From Entamoeba invadens IP1 (taxonomy: Eukaryota > Evosea > Mastigamoebida > Endamoebidae): a stretch of 64,000 nt of DNA. Shown here piece after piece: positions 47,966 through 58,315 of the stretch (position 1 is its first letter; each line of letters begins with the position of its first letter). The stretch is from positions 264,623 through 328,622 of the forward strand of contig NW_004443767.1 of assembly GCF_000330505.1 (NCBI RefSeq), in the 5' to 3' direction. A program made the position numbers and the translations under genes. The notes beneath the pieces are model-generated. The model ran no database searches. It saw nothing but the letters and a program-made list of their open reading frames with translations, and was not told where the DNA came from.

Positions 47966-48736
47966 TTAATTGAATTGGAAAGCATTCGCTGTACTGAAGT
48001 CGAGGATAGTTTGTGATATCTGAGGCGCAGAAACAGCAATTGGCGATATTTGTGACGTGTCTGAAGCAGCAAGAATCTCGTTTTGTTGGGGAGACGCTGC
48101 TGAGATTGTCGAGGTGTTGACTTCCGACTTCTTTTTGCTACAAAATCTTCCGCCGTCGCCACGTTGTCTATTCACTGCGTGCCTGTGTCTCGATTCGTAC
48201 TTGAACTTGGTGTTATTTCTGTTATTATTGCGCATTAAATGCTGTCTCGTTTTTCATCGCTCAATCCAAGACAATTTCAATCAATAAGAATTCCACAAAT
48301 ATAATAAAATTTGTTATTAGATATAGTGATAAAACAAAACTCATGTTTTCACAAATAGATGAGATTGAGTTTTTGACATATGTTGCGAAATAGCCGAAGC
48401 TTTATACCGCGAGAAAAAAGTAAAATTCTGACAAAGACAACAAACTTTACGCGGTTTGGAAGAGGCCGATTGGAAGCCAAATTGGCCGTATAAATCCTCG
48501 CGCTCCTTTCTCCTTTTCATTATACGCTCAAACTGTTTTTCATTTACAAAGACGTACTTTTGTGTGGGGTCCGAGGACGACCAGTGAATTGCGTCTTTGG
48601 GTGTGCCGATGTGGATGTTTGTTTGGTTTTTCGAAAACGATGCCCGATACGCCGAGGGCAAAAGGTTCCATGGATTTCCGGAGGTGTTATGCTCCGTCTG
48701 TACAACGCCAAAACGTGAAGGCATTGAATTAGACAT
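47966..48736 (-). CDS. NFYA: NF-YA (CBF-B/HAP2) CCAAT-binding transcription factor subunit, two exons
   Basis: The predicted structure is complement(47966..48241, 48446..48736), 188 residues. Exon 1 ends with the NF-YB/YC-binding A1 helix, YVFVNEKQFERIMKRRKE. Exon 2 carries the A2 DNA-contact segment, YESRHRHAVNRQRGDGGRF, almost the invariant family motif. Neither ORF alone makes the domain. The exon 1 frame opens at TTG 48745; the ATG is 48736. The intron has donor GTTTGT, acceptor CAG and phase 0. The linker between A1 and A2 (about 30 residues) is longer than the usual 11-17 or so. NF-Y has been linked to encystation in Entamoeba, which gives the gene interest. A TATA-like box lies at 48772-48781. 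Identification rests on the two motifs and is strong; the exact acceptor is less certain. Confidence 0.88.
48242..48445 (-). other. Intron of NF-YA gene
   Basis: This is a 204-nt intron starting GTTTGT at 48445 and ending CAG at 48242. Exon 1 has exactly 97 codons, so the phase is 0. If the intron is retained, the frame reads on to a stop at 48341. Confidence 0.7.
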
Positions 48737-48771
48737 CCAATTCAAATGATTTGCTAATTCCAGTTGTCTAG

Positions 48772-48781
48772 CTATTTATAC
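48772..48781 (-). promoter_or_regulatory. TATA-like box of NF-YA gene
   Basis: The minus strand reads GTATAAATAG 36-45 nt upstream of the ATG at 48736. Confidence 0.5.
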
Positions 48782-49396
48782 TTCTGCAGGGTTTTAAGTT
48801 CCTATTGGTACTTTTTTTTTTAGTTGCTTTTTCTTGAAAAATAATTTGCATCTTTCAAGTGTAAAAAATCGGGGGTTTTAGCCTTAAAAAATTACATCTC
48901 TTTCGTCTTTTTTATTTTTTTTGTTCCGTCTTTTGGCACTGGCTATAATGAGAAACTATTCACTTTGGTTCATTATTATTATGTTGTATAATATTATCCA
49001 TTTTTTTGCCAAAAAGTGCATGAGAACGACGACTTTTTGGGAAGTTATTTGGATAATGACGGTTTTCCCTTTATTAATAATTGTTTTATATTACTGTTTA
49101 CAAAATTTTCGAGTTACAGTTTTTTTCTCGCCTAAAACTGCTTTTACCTGTTGTTGAGATTTTTCTGCATTGATTTATGGTAAGACCAGCACGTTTTAAT
49201 AAAACCTTAAGTTGGCTTTATTATTATAATTTATAATACCTTTGTTAATAATTATAGTTAATTCTAATTACAATTTACCATAAACAGAACTGAGTGGAGC
49301 AATTTTTAGTCAATTAACATATAAGTTAGAGGTTTATTTTGTTTTAGAAATTAGCATCATAAAACAAACCCAACAATTTAAAAATTCTTAATGTTG

Positions 49397-49472
49397 TTCT
49401 TTTTGTACTTCTTTTTTTTAAGGTGAAGAAGAAAAATAACAGCTTATTTAAAAGAAAGAAGTACAAAAAGAA
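49397..49472. repeat. 18-bp perfect inverted repeat with 40-nt loop
   Basis: Arms at 49397-49414 and 49455-49472 are exact reverse complements (TTCTTTTTGTACTTCTTT on the left), extended further with one mismatch. This could be a short MITE remnant or a long RNA hairpin. Confidence 0.6.
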
Positions 49473-50270
49473 TAATATTGTAATAATTATTACAAAAAAA
49501 ATACTAACTTTAGTCATTTTTCTATATGTAAAGTATTCTTTTAGTTTTTATTTATTTCTTTTGTAAATTGTGTAAACTTTATTTTATTTAATTTCTGACA
49601 TTTGTTACTTGTTTTTGTGGGATTTTAAATAAATAGAATATATTGAAGAATTAATAAACTACAAAAAATACAATAAAAATTTGAATGAATTAAATAATTT
49701 AGTGTAGTAATCAAAAAACTGTAATGTATTATATTTATAATTCTTTGTTATTATAAAATGTAATACATTTATTATATTATTCCAAAATTTAAAAAAGTTG
49801 ATTTCTATTAGATATTCCATTCTATTTAGTTATTAAATATAAAATAATAACCATAAAAAAATATTTTTTAAACAAACATAAAATTTGCTTCATTTTGGAA
49901 AGCTTTATTGTTCTAAAAACAAAATGATTTTCTGTTATTTCAGAGGTGTTTTGGAATGAATGACAATATATAAAACATAAATTTCATTTTTATTGTGCAG
50001 TCTGCATTATTTCAAGTATCAAAATTTGGTTTTTAATAACTTAAAATTAATTTATGGTTATTGTGAACTGTAAATCTTGATTTTTGTTATTTCTCAATTA
50101 CTCTATCTTGGAATTATTGAATTGTATTAAATTTTATAATACAATAATTTGTTTATTATAATAACAATAAAAATAAATATCATTTTCTTTTAAGTAGTTT
50201 AATCAATTAAATCAAAAAACTAATACATTAATGGAAATAAAATAAAATAGCATCTTTTATTTTTTTCAAC

Positions 50271-50306
50271 CTGGATTAATTATAATAATAATTATAATTA
50301 ATCCAG
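50271..50306. repeat. 16-bp perfect palindromic hairpin
   Basis: Arms at 50271-50286 and 50291-50306 match perfectly around AATA. The outer ends read CTGG and CCAG, so the arms are not plain A/T runs. Confidence 0.65.
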
Positions 50307-51183
50307 TACAGTCAGTCGGTAAAAACATTTTATTTTTTAAAGTCGTTTTTAGATGAAAATGTTCCCAACTAACGGGAAAAATTTAATTACAAAAAATATT
50401 ATAATTAATATAATCATTCAGAAACTAAATAACTAATAACACAATTAATAACATAAGTAAGGTTTAGACTATTTGACCAATCAATTTTGAACATCTAAAA
50501 GTAAATAAATACTGTTGATTTGGTAATAATTTTGAACAAAAAAACAGGAAAATGTTGCTAACAAATATCGAGCCAAGTTTAAAAGTTCTTTGATAAAACA
50601 TTAACTCGGTGAACTGGCTGTTTTAAACAACAATAATTTCTTTTTTCGACGCTCAAAACGCATTTTCTTTCTCTGATTTTCGTTGTTTTGTATTTCCAGT
50701 TACAGTTTATTGATTCATTAACATATTCGTTCGTTTAATGCATGTTCGTCAACATGTTTTTACACATATCGACATCATTTTTTATTTACATCATGTACCA
50801 TATCAATCGTTTTATTTGTTAATGTAAATAAGCATCACTTCTTTGTTTTTTGTACTGAATTGTGAATAATCGAATATATGATTTTTTTTGTTTTTGCACA
50901 TATTTTTTGGGCTGAAAGAAAGAAAAAAAAATCAACCAAATCGCAATCGATAAATAAGTTTGACCAAATAAATAAGGTTACTGGACTGACTTTAGGCATT
51001 ATTTTAAACGTTAATCGTCATAAAAATGTTGAAGGCTTTTTATTTTTTTATACAAAAAAAATAAAATAAACAACTCTAATTATGAACTACATAAAACTCA
51101 TTTTCAACTTAGTATAAAACTAACTTACTAAATTTTGTTTTTTGTTTGAAAAATGTCAAAAAGACCGAGAACTGAAAAACGAA

Positions 51184-52523
51184 ATGGACCCAAACAAACT
51201 CTCCTCAATTTCACTTAAAAGTGGTGCAAAGACAATGAAAAAGAGGCGCAGACCAAGTACGTGCCAGTCACTCCCACAATTTGTTAAAATCAATGACCAC
51301 ATCCCCGCCTTAGTAATCAACCACCCAGATAAAAAGTTTGTGGTCACACTTTTCAGTTGTATTTTGAAAAAAGTTAATAACAAATAACATCAAGAATACG
51401 TAGCGTTTTATTGTACAGTCACGACTCCACAGAACAGTTGGACCAAATTCACCAATCATTGGTTGAAATGGCTATGCTGCTCCACTGTAATATCATCGCT
51501 TATGAATTTCCGGGATTTAGTGACGACTCAACAGACAAATATTCAGACTCATTAACTGCAGAAACCATTACAAAAGTGTTTGAATACATCATCGACATGT
51601 TAAACGTCCCATCAACTTCTATAATACTCTTTGGAGTTGGTGCTGGTTGTGAACCGACTTTATTTTTGGCTTATAAAAACAGGAAAGATCTACCAATAGC
51701 TGGAGTAGTGTTAGTCAATCCTGCAGTTTCCGTTTCAAATGTATTTTCCTCGTCGCCGCTCCACAAAACAAAATACATCAAACAAGTCACAGCCCCAGTT
51801 GGCATTGTTGTTAGTTCCAAATTGAGTGACAAAAAAGAAACTCGCCGGCTTTACTCGTTACTCAAGCACAAAATCGGTTTAAAGGAGTTTCCAGGGCTGC
51901 CACAAGAACTTATTCAGTTAAATTACGACGAGTACATTGACTCTATCATTGGGTACATTGTCACCTTTCTGCCCGAACTTAAGAACCTCTTTAATGGCGA
52001 AGAACTCGAAAAACTGAGACCAACCGAATACCAAAACAACCCAATCGAAGTCATCTCACACTTTTTGTCTGGTGGCGGCTTAAAACAATTTACTGACCTT
52101 TTTATCAGTTATGGGTATTGTGAAATTGAGTACATTTTGGAGATGACGTCCGACGAAATTACTTATATGGGACTGAATGAAAAAGACACCGAACAAGTAA
52201 AAAAACTCATTACCGAATACAAAGCAAAAAAAATAGAGGAGGAAAATAAGGCGTGCGCTCTGCGATCCCTCCAAGACAAGGAAAGTGTAGATGAGAGCAA
52301 AAGACCGAACTCAAACCCACCACATTGCGACGAAGCAGCAACTAACATTGCAATGAAAGACTCTGAGAAGTCCGTGTCTTCACTGGACAACGAGAGAATC
52401 ACAGACAAAGAGAAAAAGAGCGAACAAAGCATTAAAGCAAAAAGCCATGAAATCAGTCCAATTAAAGACAAGAAAATTGGGACCATCAAAAAATTGTTTA
52501 TGAAAAGTGAAATAAAAAAGTGA
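51184..52523 (+). CDS. ABHD17-like alpha/beta hydrolase pseudoenzyme with SAM domain, two exons
   Basis: The predicted structure is join(51184..51335, 51404..52523), 423 residues. Splicing joins INHPDK to NVLLYSHDSTEQLDQ and restores the first strands of an alpha/beta hydrolase like the ABHD17 depalmitoylases (about residues 35-235). The catalytic apparatus is gone. The nucleophile elbow reads FGVGAG with Gly130 where Ser is needed. The acid and His regions (VVSSKLSD, PQELIQLNYDEY) also lack the usual residues. Residues about 263-327 form a SAM domain (SHFLSGGGLKQFTDLF to the final YMGLNEKDTEQVKKLI). A long charged tail ends in basic residues. The start at 51184 is the first in-frame ATG; an upstream ATG at 51153 is in another frame. 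It is probably a scaffold or adaptor. Fold call is good; the dead-enzyme reading is direct. Confidence 0.8.
51336..51403 (+). other. Intron of hydrolase-SAM gene
   Basis: This is a 68-nt intron, donor GTTTGT and acceptor TAG, splitting a codon after two bases. Splicing restores frame and a recognisable hydrolase strand. Retention leads to a stop at 51385-51387. Confidence 0.8.
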
Positions 52524-52651
52524 GGTGTATTGTATTTTCTCGTTTTTAATTGTGGCTGGGTGAAATTTTTTAAAATTTTTTTAAAAAGTTTGGAACACAA
52601 AACTCTTCAATCATTGGAAACAAACTGGAAACTAACTTGAAAACTATTAAA

Positions 52652-54619
52652 ATGCAACAACCACCCCGTTTTGAGGAGGTTATTGAGCAGATCGAAAGGA
52701 AAGAGCCGAAGGTCGTTGTTAAAGGCACTTTTGATGACTTTATTGTGTTTTTAAGAAAGAACGTTGAAAGGACAAACGCACAAACGCTGTCGTCGATATT
52801 CGACTTGTTTCTTACGTCTTGTTCCGAGAAGATAAAAATGAAAGTGAAGGTGTCAGTGTCGTGTTTGATAAAAGAAAGAAGCGTTGTGAGTTTGAAGATG
52901 CTTCAAGTGATCATCACAAGTTCCCTTTTCTACGAGAAATTTGACATTCTCGACGTCTTGAGCGAGTTATTTGATTTTCAAGGAAACACATTATTTAATA
53001 CTTTTGATGTTTTTAATACTTCTTCTGACGATTTGCAATGCAAAGTCGTCCAACTTAGAAGTGACGAAATTCACCAACGAGAGTACATAGTTGCGTTGGG
53101 TCGACTGTGTTATTCGATCCATTTAAAAGGGGGTCTTGTGTTGTTTATAACTATTCTAATCAATCATTTTGAGTCACACGTGTTATTCCCAGTATCTCTC
53201 GAGCTCTCTCCTATTAATGTCTGTGCCATATTTAACACTTTGGTATATGTGTTATTGGAATATGGAGAGACTGTCTCGGAGAAAGACTTGCCCGAGAAAT
53301 ACACAAAAGGTGTTTTATTATTCCCTCCAAAGCCATTGCCATTCCCTGAAACTCAGAAACAAAACGATGCGCAACAAACAGAAATCAATTCGTTTAAATT
53401 TTATGTGAAAATGTTATACTTTGAGAATGGAAAGGTCGACACGTTACTGAAAAGAGTGTTGCTCTTCGTTCACACATATTATATCACCAATTTAAAGTTG
53501 TTTGTTCGGAGGTGCAGCAAACTTTTTATGAACGTGAAATTGCCGCACGAATTACAAAATGAGTTTCTAATGGATTACTCGCTCTATTTTCTCGCCTTCG
53601 AAATCGAAAATTTGATTCGTATATTGTTCGTGCTCGAGAAAATTAAAGCGACCGAGGAAACTACTTGCTTTGTTAATGATGCACTTTTTATTATTAAATT
53701 GATGTCACAACATGTTCATGAAATTCCAGACGTCTTAGTACAGAAGTTCTTCGAACGCAGTGATGTGTATATAACATCGTTGATATCAAGTAAAGAGAAA
53801 TATTCGTTATATGGCGAAGAGTTAATACAAACACTCTATCACTATATCCCATCAAGGGTGCTTGAAGCAAAGGAAAGTACACAATTTGATATGGGGAAGC
53901 TACTGACACAAGATGTGATGCGCTTGTTCATCAATTCATTTGAAACGAAGTCGTTTGCCTTTGTCTTCAATTTACTCCGCTTTTCATACCCAACACCGTT
54001 TTATTTTTTAACTGGTTCCAAGCGAGTGTTTTCTGTGTATATTGCGATTGGAATTTATATCCATCCGTTTATCACTCAAAATGTGGACCAAATTGTTTTG
54101 GGTCTACTCCAGAAAAGTGAAAATGGGTTTGAAGTGTGTTGTGAGCGTGTTGAAATGTCGAAGAAATTTATCGACCATTTGGTCATTGGGACACAAACGG
54201 TGGATTTCATCTACTTTATCTTAATACAAAACCCTATCAAAGAAGACGTGATACATCACCTTCAGATTATCCTCCAAAGTGTGTTAATATTACTCAGAAG
54301 TGTCAACTCAAACAAATTCATCGTGTTTCCTTTCAAAACAAAATTTTTAAAAATACTCACACTCACGTGTTTGCAACTATTGGTGTTGGTTCGACAAAGT
54401 AATTCTCACTTCCTTTTTAACCAAAATGACACTGCTCTTGTCAAAAACTTTCTTTCATATATTTCGTTTACGAACGATGGTGCAAAGTGCTTTGCATTGA
54501 ACATAGGGAGTGACGTACCTCCATATCTTTCTGGCCCGACACTTGAACATCACGACTGCGATATTATTGTTGATGGTGTTCAACAGTTAAAAGACGCCAC
54601 TGATTTGTTTACTTTGTAA
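52652..54619 (+). CDS. Hypothetical Leu/Phe-rich helical protein, 655 residues
   Basis: The frame opens at TTG 52637; the ATG at 52652 gives 655 residues and follows AACTTGAAAA at 52634-52643 by 9 nt. The protein is dominated by amphipathic helices rich in Leu, Phe, Ile and Val, with no signal peptide and no convincing membrane-spanning runs. It looks like an alpha-solenoid. No motif, zinc site or catalytic signature is seen. It lies head to tail after the hydrolase-SAM gene, 128 bp downstream. It could be a subunit of a trafficking or nuclear complex, but I recognise no family. Real gene: near certain. Function: unknown. Confidence 0.75.
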   Translation: MQQPPRFEEVIEQIERKEPKVVVKGTFDDFIVFLRKNVERTNAQTLSSIFDLFLTSCSEKIKMKVKVSVSCLIKERSVVSLKMLQVIITSSLFYEKFDILDVLSELFDFQGNTLFNTFDVFNTSSDDLQCKVVQLRSDEIHQREYIVALGRLCYSIHLKGGLVLFITILINHFESHVLFPVSLELSPINVCAIFNTLVYVLLEYGETVSEKDLPEKYTKGVLLFPPKPLPFPETQKQNDAQQTEINSFKFYVKMLYFENGKVDTLLKRVLLFVHTYYITNLKLFVRRCSKLFMNVKLPHELQNEFLMDYSLYFLAFEIENLIRILFVLEKIKATEETTCFVNDALFIIKLMSQHVHEIPDVLVQKFFERSDVYITSLISSKEKYSLYGEELIQTLYHYIPSRVLEAKESTQFDMGKLLTQDVMRLFINSFETKSFAFVFNLLRFSYPTPFYFLTGSKRVFSVYIAIGIYIHPFITQNVDQIVLGLLQKSENGFEVCCERVEMSKKFIDHLVIGTQTVDFIYFILIQNPIKEDVIHHLQIILQSVLILLRSVNSNKFIVFPFKTKFLKILTLTCLQLLVLVRQSNSHFLFNQNDTALVKNFLSYISFTNDGAKCFALNIGSDVPPYLSGPTLEHHDCDIIVDGVQQLKDATDLFTL

Positions 54620-54945
54620 AATTATAATTTATATGTTGTGGTTTTAGTGAAACATTTCCACAACAACTTTTTACTATGGAAAAGGTTATTAACATCTTTA
54701 AAGTAAGTGTGTTTGTATATAGCTTTCAGTTAAAAATGATTGTTTAATTCTCTTATTACTATTATCTAATTATAATACTATTATTAACTATATAAGAATT
54801 GAATGTGTGAATACTACTAAACAAATTATAATTTAACTATATAAAAAGTGTAATAAAAATACAATTTTCAAATAGTAAATGATCTAGTTTAAGTTTCATA
54901 ATAACTAACTATAATGAGTAGTAAACATTTAGAAAATAAAAAAGG
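54620..54945. other. Convergent intergenic region
   Basis: This is 326 bp of AT-rich DNA between convergent genes, expected to hold both 3' ends. Nothing else is seen. Confidence 0.4.
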
Positions 54946-57768
54946 TCACTTTTTCATTGTTGTCTTCTTTGTAGTTTTTTCTTCACGAGCCTTTTGTTTG
55001 GCAAACGTCTCTTCGTCTCTTTTTGCGATGAAGTCTTCGACGTACTGTTTGGCGACTCCTTCATAACCTTCGGGGATTGGATTATCCTTTTTGGTAAACA
55101 TGACATCCATCACCGCTTTGACTCTTCCTAAGTTTTTTGCCGGGTGTTTTGGATCATATCTCATGACACTGTCGAAGCGCGCGATAGAGAACTTCATACC
55201 CAGCAAGAAGTTATCTTTTTTGAAATCGCTCACCTCTTCCTTAGAGCGTCGGACGAGTAATTTTTCGACTCTCACGCCATACTTCTGTGTGATGTTCTGG
55301 TCGTACACATAACATCGCTTTTGATTCTCGAACTCGTCGCATCGCATTGGGAGTAACAACCTCAATTTTTCTTTCTCGATTGCCAACTTGCTCTCTTTCA
55401 CTTTGATCAAGTCTTCTAAGTTACCACTTTTCTGGAGGTTCTCAACCTCTTTCTCCTTCTTTTCAAACTCGGCGATTATACTTTTGAATCGACTCTCCCG
55501 CAATTGATACTCTAAAAAGACTTCTGCTGTGTATTTCTTAAATTCTCCGGCTAACATTAGAGCCGTTGGACGACGTGCAGGGTTTGAGTCAACCATATTT
55601 TTCACCATTTGAATGAACCACTCGGGCGCTCCAAGACTCTTCATAGTGAAGGGAAACCCTATCAATTTCCTCAAGTTGAGTTGCTTCACAAAATCAGCCA
55701 ATATAGTTTTATAGAACATCGATGTCTTGCATCTCACCACATACATGAAATGCTGTATTATGTTGTCAATATCTTCCTTTGCAAACACACTGAGGATCTC
55801 TCGTAATTTTGTCTCAGTTGAAGCAACAACATCTTTGGGGATGTCTTTCAACTTTGAAAACGTTTTGTTGACATACTCAAACCCTTCAGTCCCAGCATCT
55901 AACTTTGCTACATCGTGGCAATCAAACACATCGACAAACCTTTCTAACTTCTTTAATTTGTCATACACAATGCCTGCGTACTTGCCAATAGTCAGTTTAC
56001 TACTGGTGAGTAACAACTCTACCTCTCCACTCACCACCTCTTTAATTGGACTTATCATAGCTCCTAAGTAATTATTTAATGTGGTCAACGTGCTTTTGAC
56101 CTTCTCTTCAATTTTCTTAGCTTTTTCAAAATCATTTTTCTCCATATACAGAGGCGACTCATTTTGTTTCCCATCATATGACACTTTAAGACTCGACAAC
56201 TCCTTCCACAACGTGTCATCCGTAGGGTTCGTCAATTTCTTCAGCAAAGTGGTGACACCAATTTTGGGGAGCTTCTTGAATGAAATGAAGTTGTCTGCAA
56301 ATGTGCATTTCTTATCGAAATTGTATGCGTTGACGGCCTCTAAAAACACATCTTTACCCATCTGCGCAGAAGAAGGCGCTATTCGGATTTCTTCTGTCGA
56401 AGTCAGTGGACGCTCTGCACAGATCTCAAAGCACGTCAACCCAAAGCAGTAGATATCGATCTTCTCTCCAATGTGCATCTTCTCATACAAAATAGACTGT
56501 TTCAACCGTTCGGCTTTGGCTCTGTCTTGTTCAATGTCAGACTCACTCTTCTTCACTTCGGTGGTGTCATCGTCCTTTGTCGTCTCTTCACTTCGAAGAT
56601 CAACAATCGCCTTCACTTGGTCCTCCTCATACCCACAGTCCGCAAAGTATCTTGACAACAAGAAATCCTTTGAATAAAGTGTCGACATGAGTGAACACTC
56701 GGGAGGCGAATAAAGGGGTGTGGACACCAAATTCAGCCCAAGCGCATTCAACAAGTTTGATCGTTTCGCAGTCCCAAAATCGGCAATTTTGGCGACAACG
56801 GAGTCAAACGGATTTGTTGAGAACACAAAGATGTTTGACGGCTTCATATCCAAGTGCAAAATACCGACTTTGTGACAAGCAGCAAGACCCATTGAAACGT
56901 CTTGGAATATTTTGTATTTCAACGTGTCGGTGAGTCTAAAATCTCTATAGAAGTGTTCGACATCGCCAAATGGTGCCATTTCAGTCAACGCACTGATTGG
57001 GGTGTTCACCATGCCAATGAAGTTTAAGATATACGGTGATATCAATTTCTGTTGTAAGTTCTTAACCATCAAGAACTCCTCAGACATCGTCTTCACTGAA
57101 TTAGGATCGTAGTTCATTCCACTCTCGATGTTCTTTCTATACGTCTCTAGTGTTGCTTTAGTTTTTTCGTCTGCTGATTTGGGGTCGGCTTTGATCTGAT
57201 TTTCTAAATCCCTTTTAAGTGTTTCTAATGATTTCACACTACTAATAGCGACATCTAAAGAACGATACTTTCCTGTAAAAATTTCATTGTATAAGCCAAG
57301 ATAGATTTTTCGATTTTTGCTGCATTCCCCATTCTCTACAAAGCCACCTAGCTGTGGAAGAATAGATATGGTCAGGGAATATTGATTGTTCTCTAACACC
57401 CATGTACCTTTGTCTTTGTAAAATACAACGATCGGGACTTCAACAGTTAGCTCAAGACTCGAGTTCAACACCCGTCCATAAAAATTGACCGCTTTCGATT
57501 CACCACCTTTAATTTCAATTACAGTCTCATCAGAAGATATCCAATAATTCGGTCTTTTAATAAAACTATTTAATATAACACGGATGTCTTCTTTTGCTTT
57601 AAAAGTCACTTCCTTTTCAAGTGTAGTATCCACAGGACATTCAACTTCATCTCCAGTCTCTTCTTGTCCTTCGCTTGGGTTTGTTGGAGTCTCAGATGTC
57701 TTCGTTTCTTGGCGGTGGAATGACACGTTTGTTGGGTCGATAGTCAGTTTCTTATCTTCCGTTGACAT
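54946..57768 (-). CDS. Protein kinase with large insertions (Entamoeba TKL-like)
   Basis: The frame opens at GTG 57780; the ATG at 57768 gives 940 residues. An N-terminal beta-rich region (about 30-150) precedes the kinase domain. Kinase motifs run in order: a weak glycine loop and VAISSVK near 180, HLDMKPSN with catalytic Asp307, DFG at 330, an SPPE motif near 355, DIYCFG near 440 and the closing NPARRP Arg near 731. About 75 charged residues are inserted between PPE and DIYCFG, and about 230 extra residues lie before the final Arg; they are Lys/Glu-rich helices. HLD instead of HRD and the layout fit Entamoeba TKL-like kinases. The last 190 residues are helical and basic. The Asp and DFG suggest activity; the substrate is unknown. 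Confidence 0.87.
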   Translation of the reverse strand: MSTEDKKLTIDPTNVSFHRQETKTSETPTNPSEGQEETGDEVECPVDTTLEKEVTFKAKEDIRVILNSFIKRPNYWISSDETVIEIKGGESKAVNFYGRVLNSSLELTVEVPIVVFYKDKGTWVLENNQYSLTISILPQLGGFVENGECSKNRKIYLGLYNEIFTGKYRSLDVAISSVKSLETLKRDLENQIKADPKSADEKTKATLETYRKNIESGMNYDPNSVKTMSEEFLMVKNLQQKLISPYILNFIGMVNTPISALTEMAPFGDVEHFYRDFRLTDTLKYKIFQDVSMGLAACHKVGILHLDMKPSNIFVFSTNPFDSVVAKIADFGTAKRSNLLNALGLNLVSTPLYSPPECSLMSTLYSKDFLLSRYFADCGYEEDQVKAIVDLRSEETTKDDDTTEVKKSESDIEQDRAKAERLKQSILYEKMHIGEKIDIYCFGLTCFEICAERPLTSTEEIRIAPSSAQMGKDVFLEAVNAYNFDKKCTFADNFISFKKLPKIGVTTLLKKLTNPTDDTLWKELSSLKVSYDGKQNESPLYMEKNDFEKAKKIEEKVKSTLTTLNNYLGAMISPIKEVVSGEVELLLTSSKLTIGKYAGIVYDKLKKLERFVDVFDCHDVAKLDAGTEGFEYVNKTFSKLKDIPKDVVASTETKLREILSVFAKEDIDNIIQHFMYVVRCKTSMFYKTILADFVKQLNLRKLIGFPFTMKSLGAPEWFIQMVKNMVDSNPARRPTALMLAGEFKKYTAEVFLEYQLRESRFKSIIAEFEKKEKEVENLQKSGNLEDLIKVKESKLAIEKEKLRLLLPMRCDEFENQKRCYVYDQNITQKYGVRVEKLLVRRSKEEVSDFKKDNFLLGMKFSIARFDSVMRYDPKHPAKNLGRVKAVMDVMFTKKDNPIPEGYEGVAKQYVEDFIAKRDEETFAKQKAREEKTTKKTTMKK

Positions 57769-58315
57769 TTGATAATGCACAGATTTAAAAGTTCATACAC
57801 ACTTCTTTCTTCATTCAAAATAAAATTGTTTTATTGATATTCCTTTCAATTTTTTTTTATTAATCGGTAAAATAAAATTTACTATTAAATATACCATATT
57901 CAATTGTGACTCTGTATTAGATTTTAATTATATCTTTAATTAATTATCATTTTTTCAACATTTTTCAATTGTGAAATTTAACACACACATAAAATATTAT
58001 TGTTATTACTATAATCATAATTATCATTGATAGAATTATTTTTTTTTTCACATTGAGTTTATCTGCCAAATGAGGTTTAGGAAAACAAAGAAACTAATTA
58101 TTCCCAAAAAAGTCAAAACTCAAACCCATTTGTGTGTCTTTTCAAAGAAATCATTCTATTTCTATTACGATACAAACACCCACTTGTTTCCATGAAAATG
58201 GTGGAGTTTTATTTTCATAATAAAACAAAATACAAATTCATTATTTAAAGCATCAATTCTTAAAATAAGAACAAATAGGGTTACTTATGGAGAGAAAACT
58301 GGAAACTTCAAAACA
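57769..58315. other. Divergent intergenic region, kinase / RRN3-like
   Basis: This is 547 bp of AT-rich DNA with two divergent promoters. AACTTCAAAA at 58304-58313 ends 3 nt before the RRN3-like ATG. No other feature is seen. Confidence 0.45.

Larger units (their letters stand above)
48737..51183. other. Long divergent intergenic region, 2.4 kb
   Basis: This is the longest gene-free stretch of the window. It is strongly AT-rich and holds two clear inverted repeats (49397-49472 and 50271-50306). Frames at 48948-49157 (hydrophobic) and 50878-51069 (Lys-rich) are AT-driven and not accepted as genes. Confidence 0.45.

Noticed and set aside
48948..49157. Hydrophobic 69-codon ATG frame
   Set aside because: It is very AT-rich and Ile/Phe-biased in a gene-free stretch, with no neighbouring signal beyond a weak TATAAT; hydrophobic frames are expected by chance here.
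50878..51069. 63-codon Lys/Ile-rich frame
   Set aside because: Composition follows the AT-rich background and there is no promoter-like element or family similarity.
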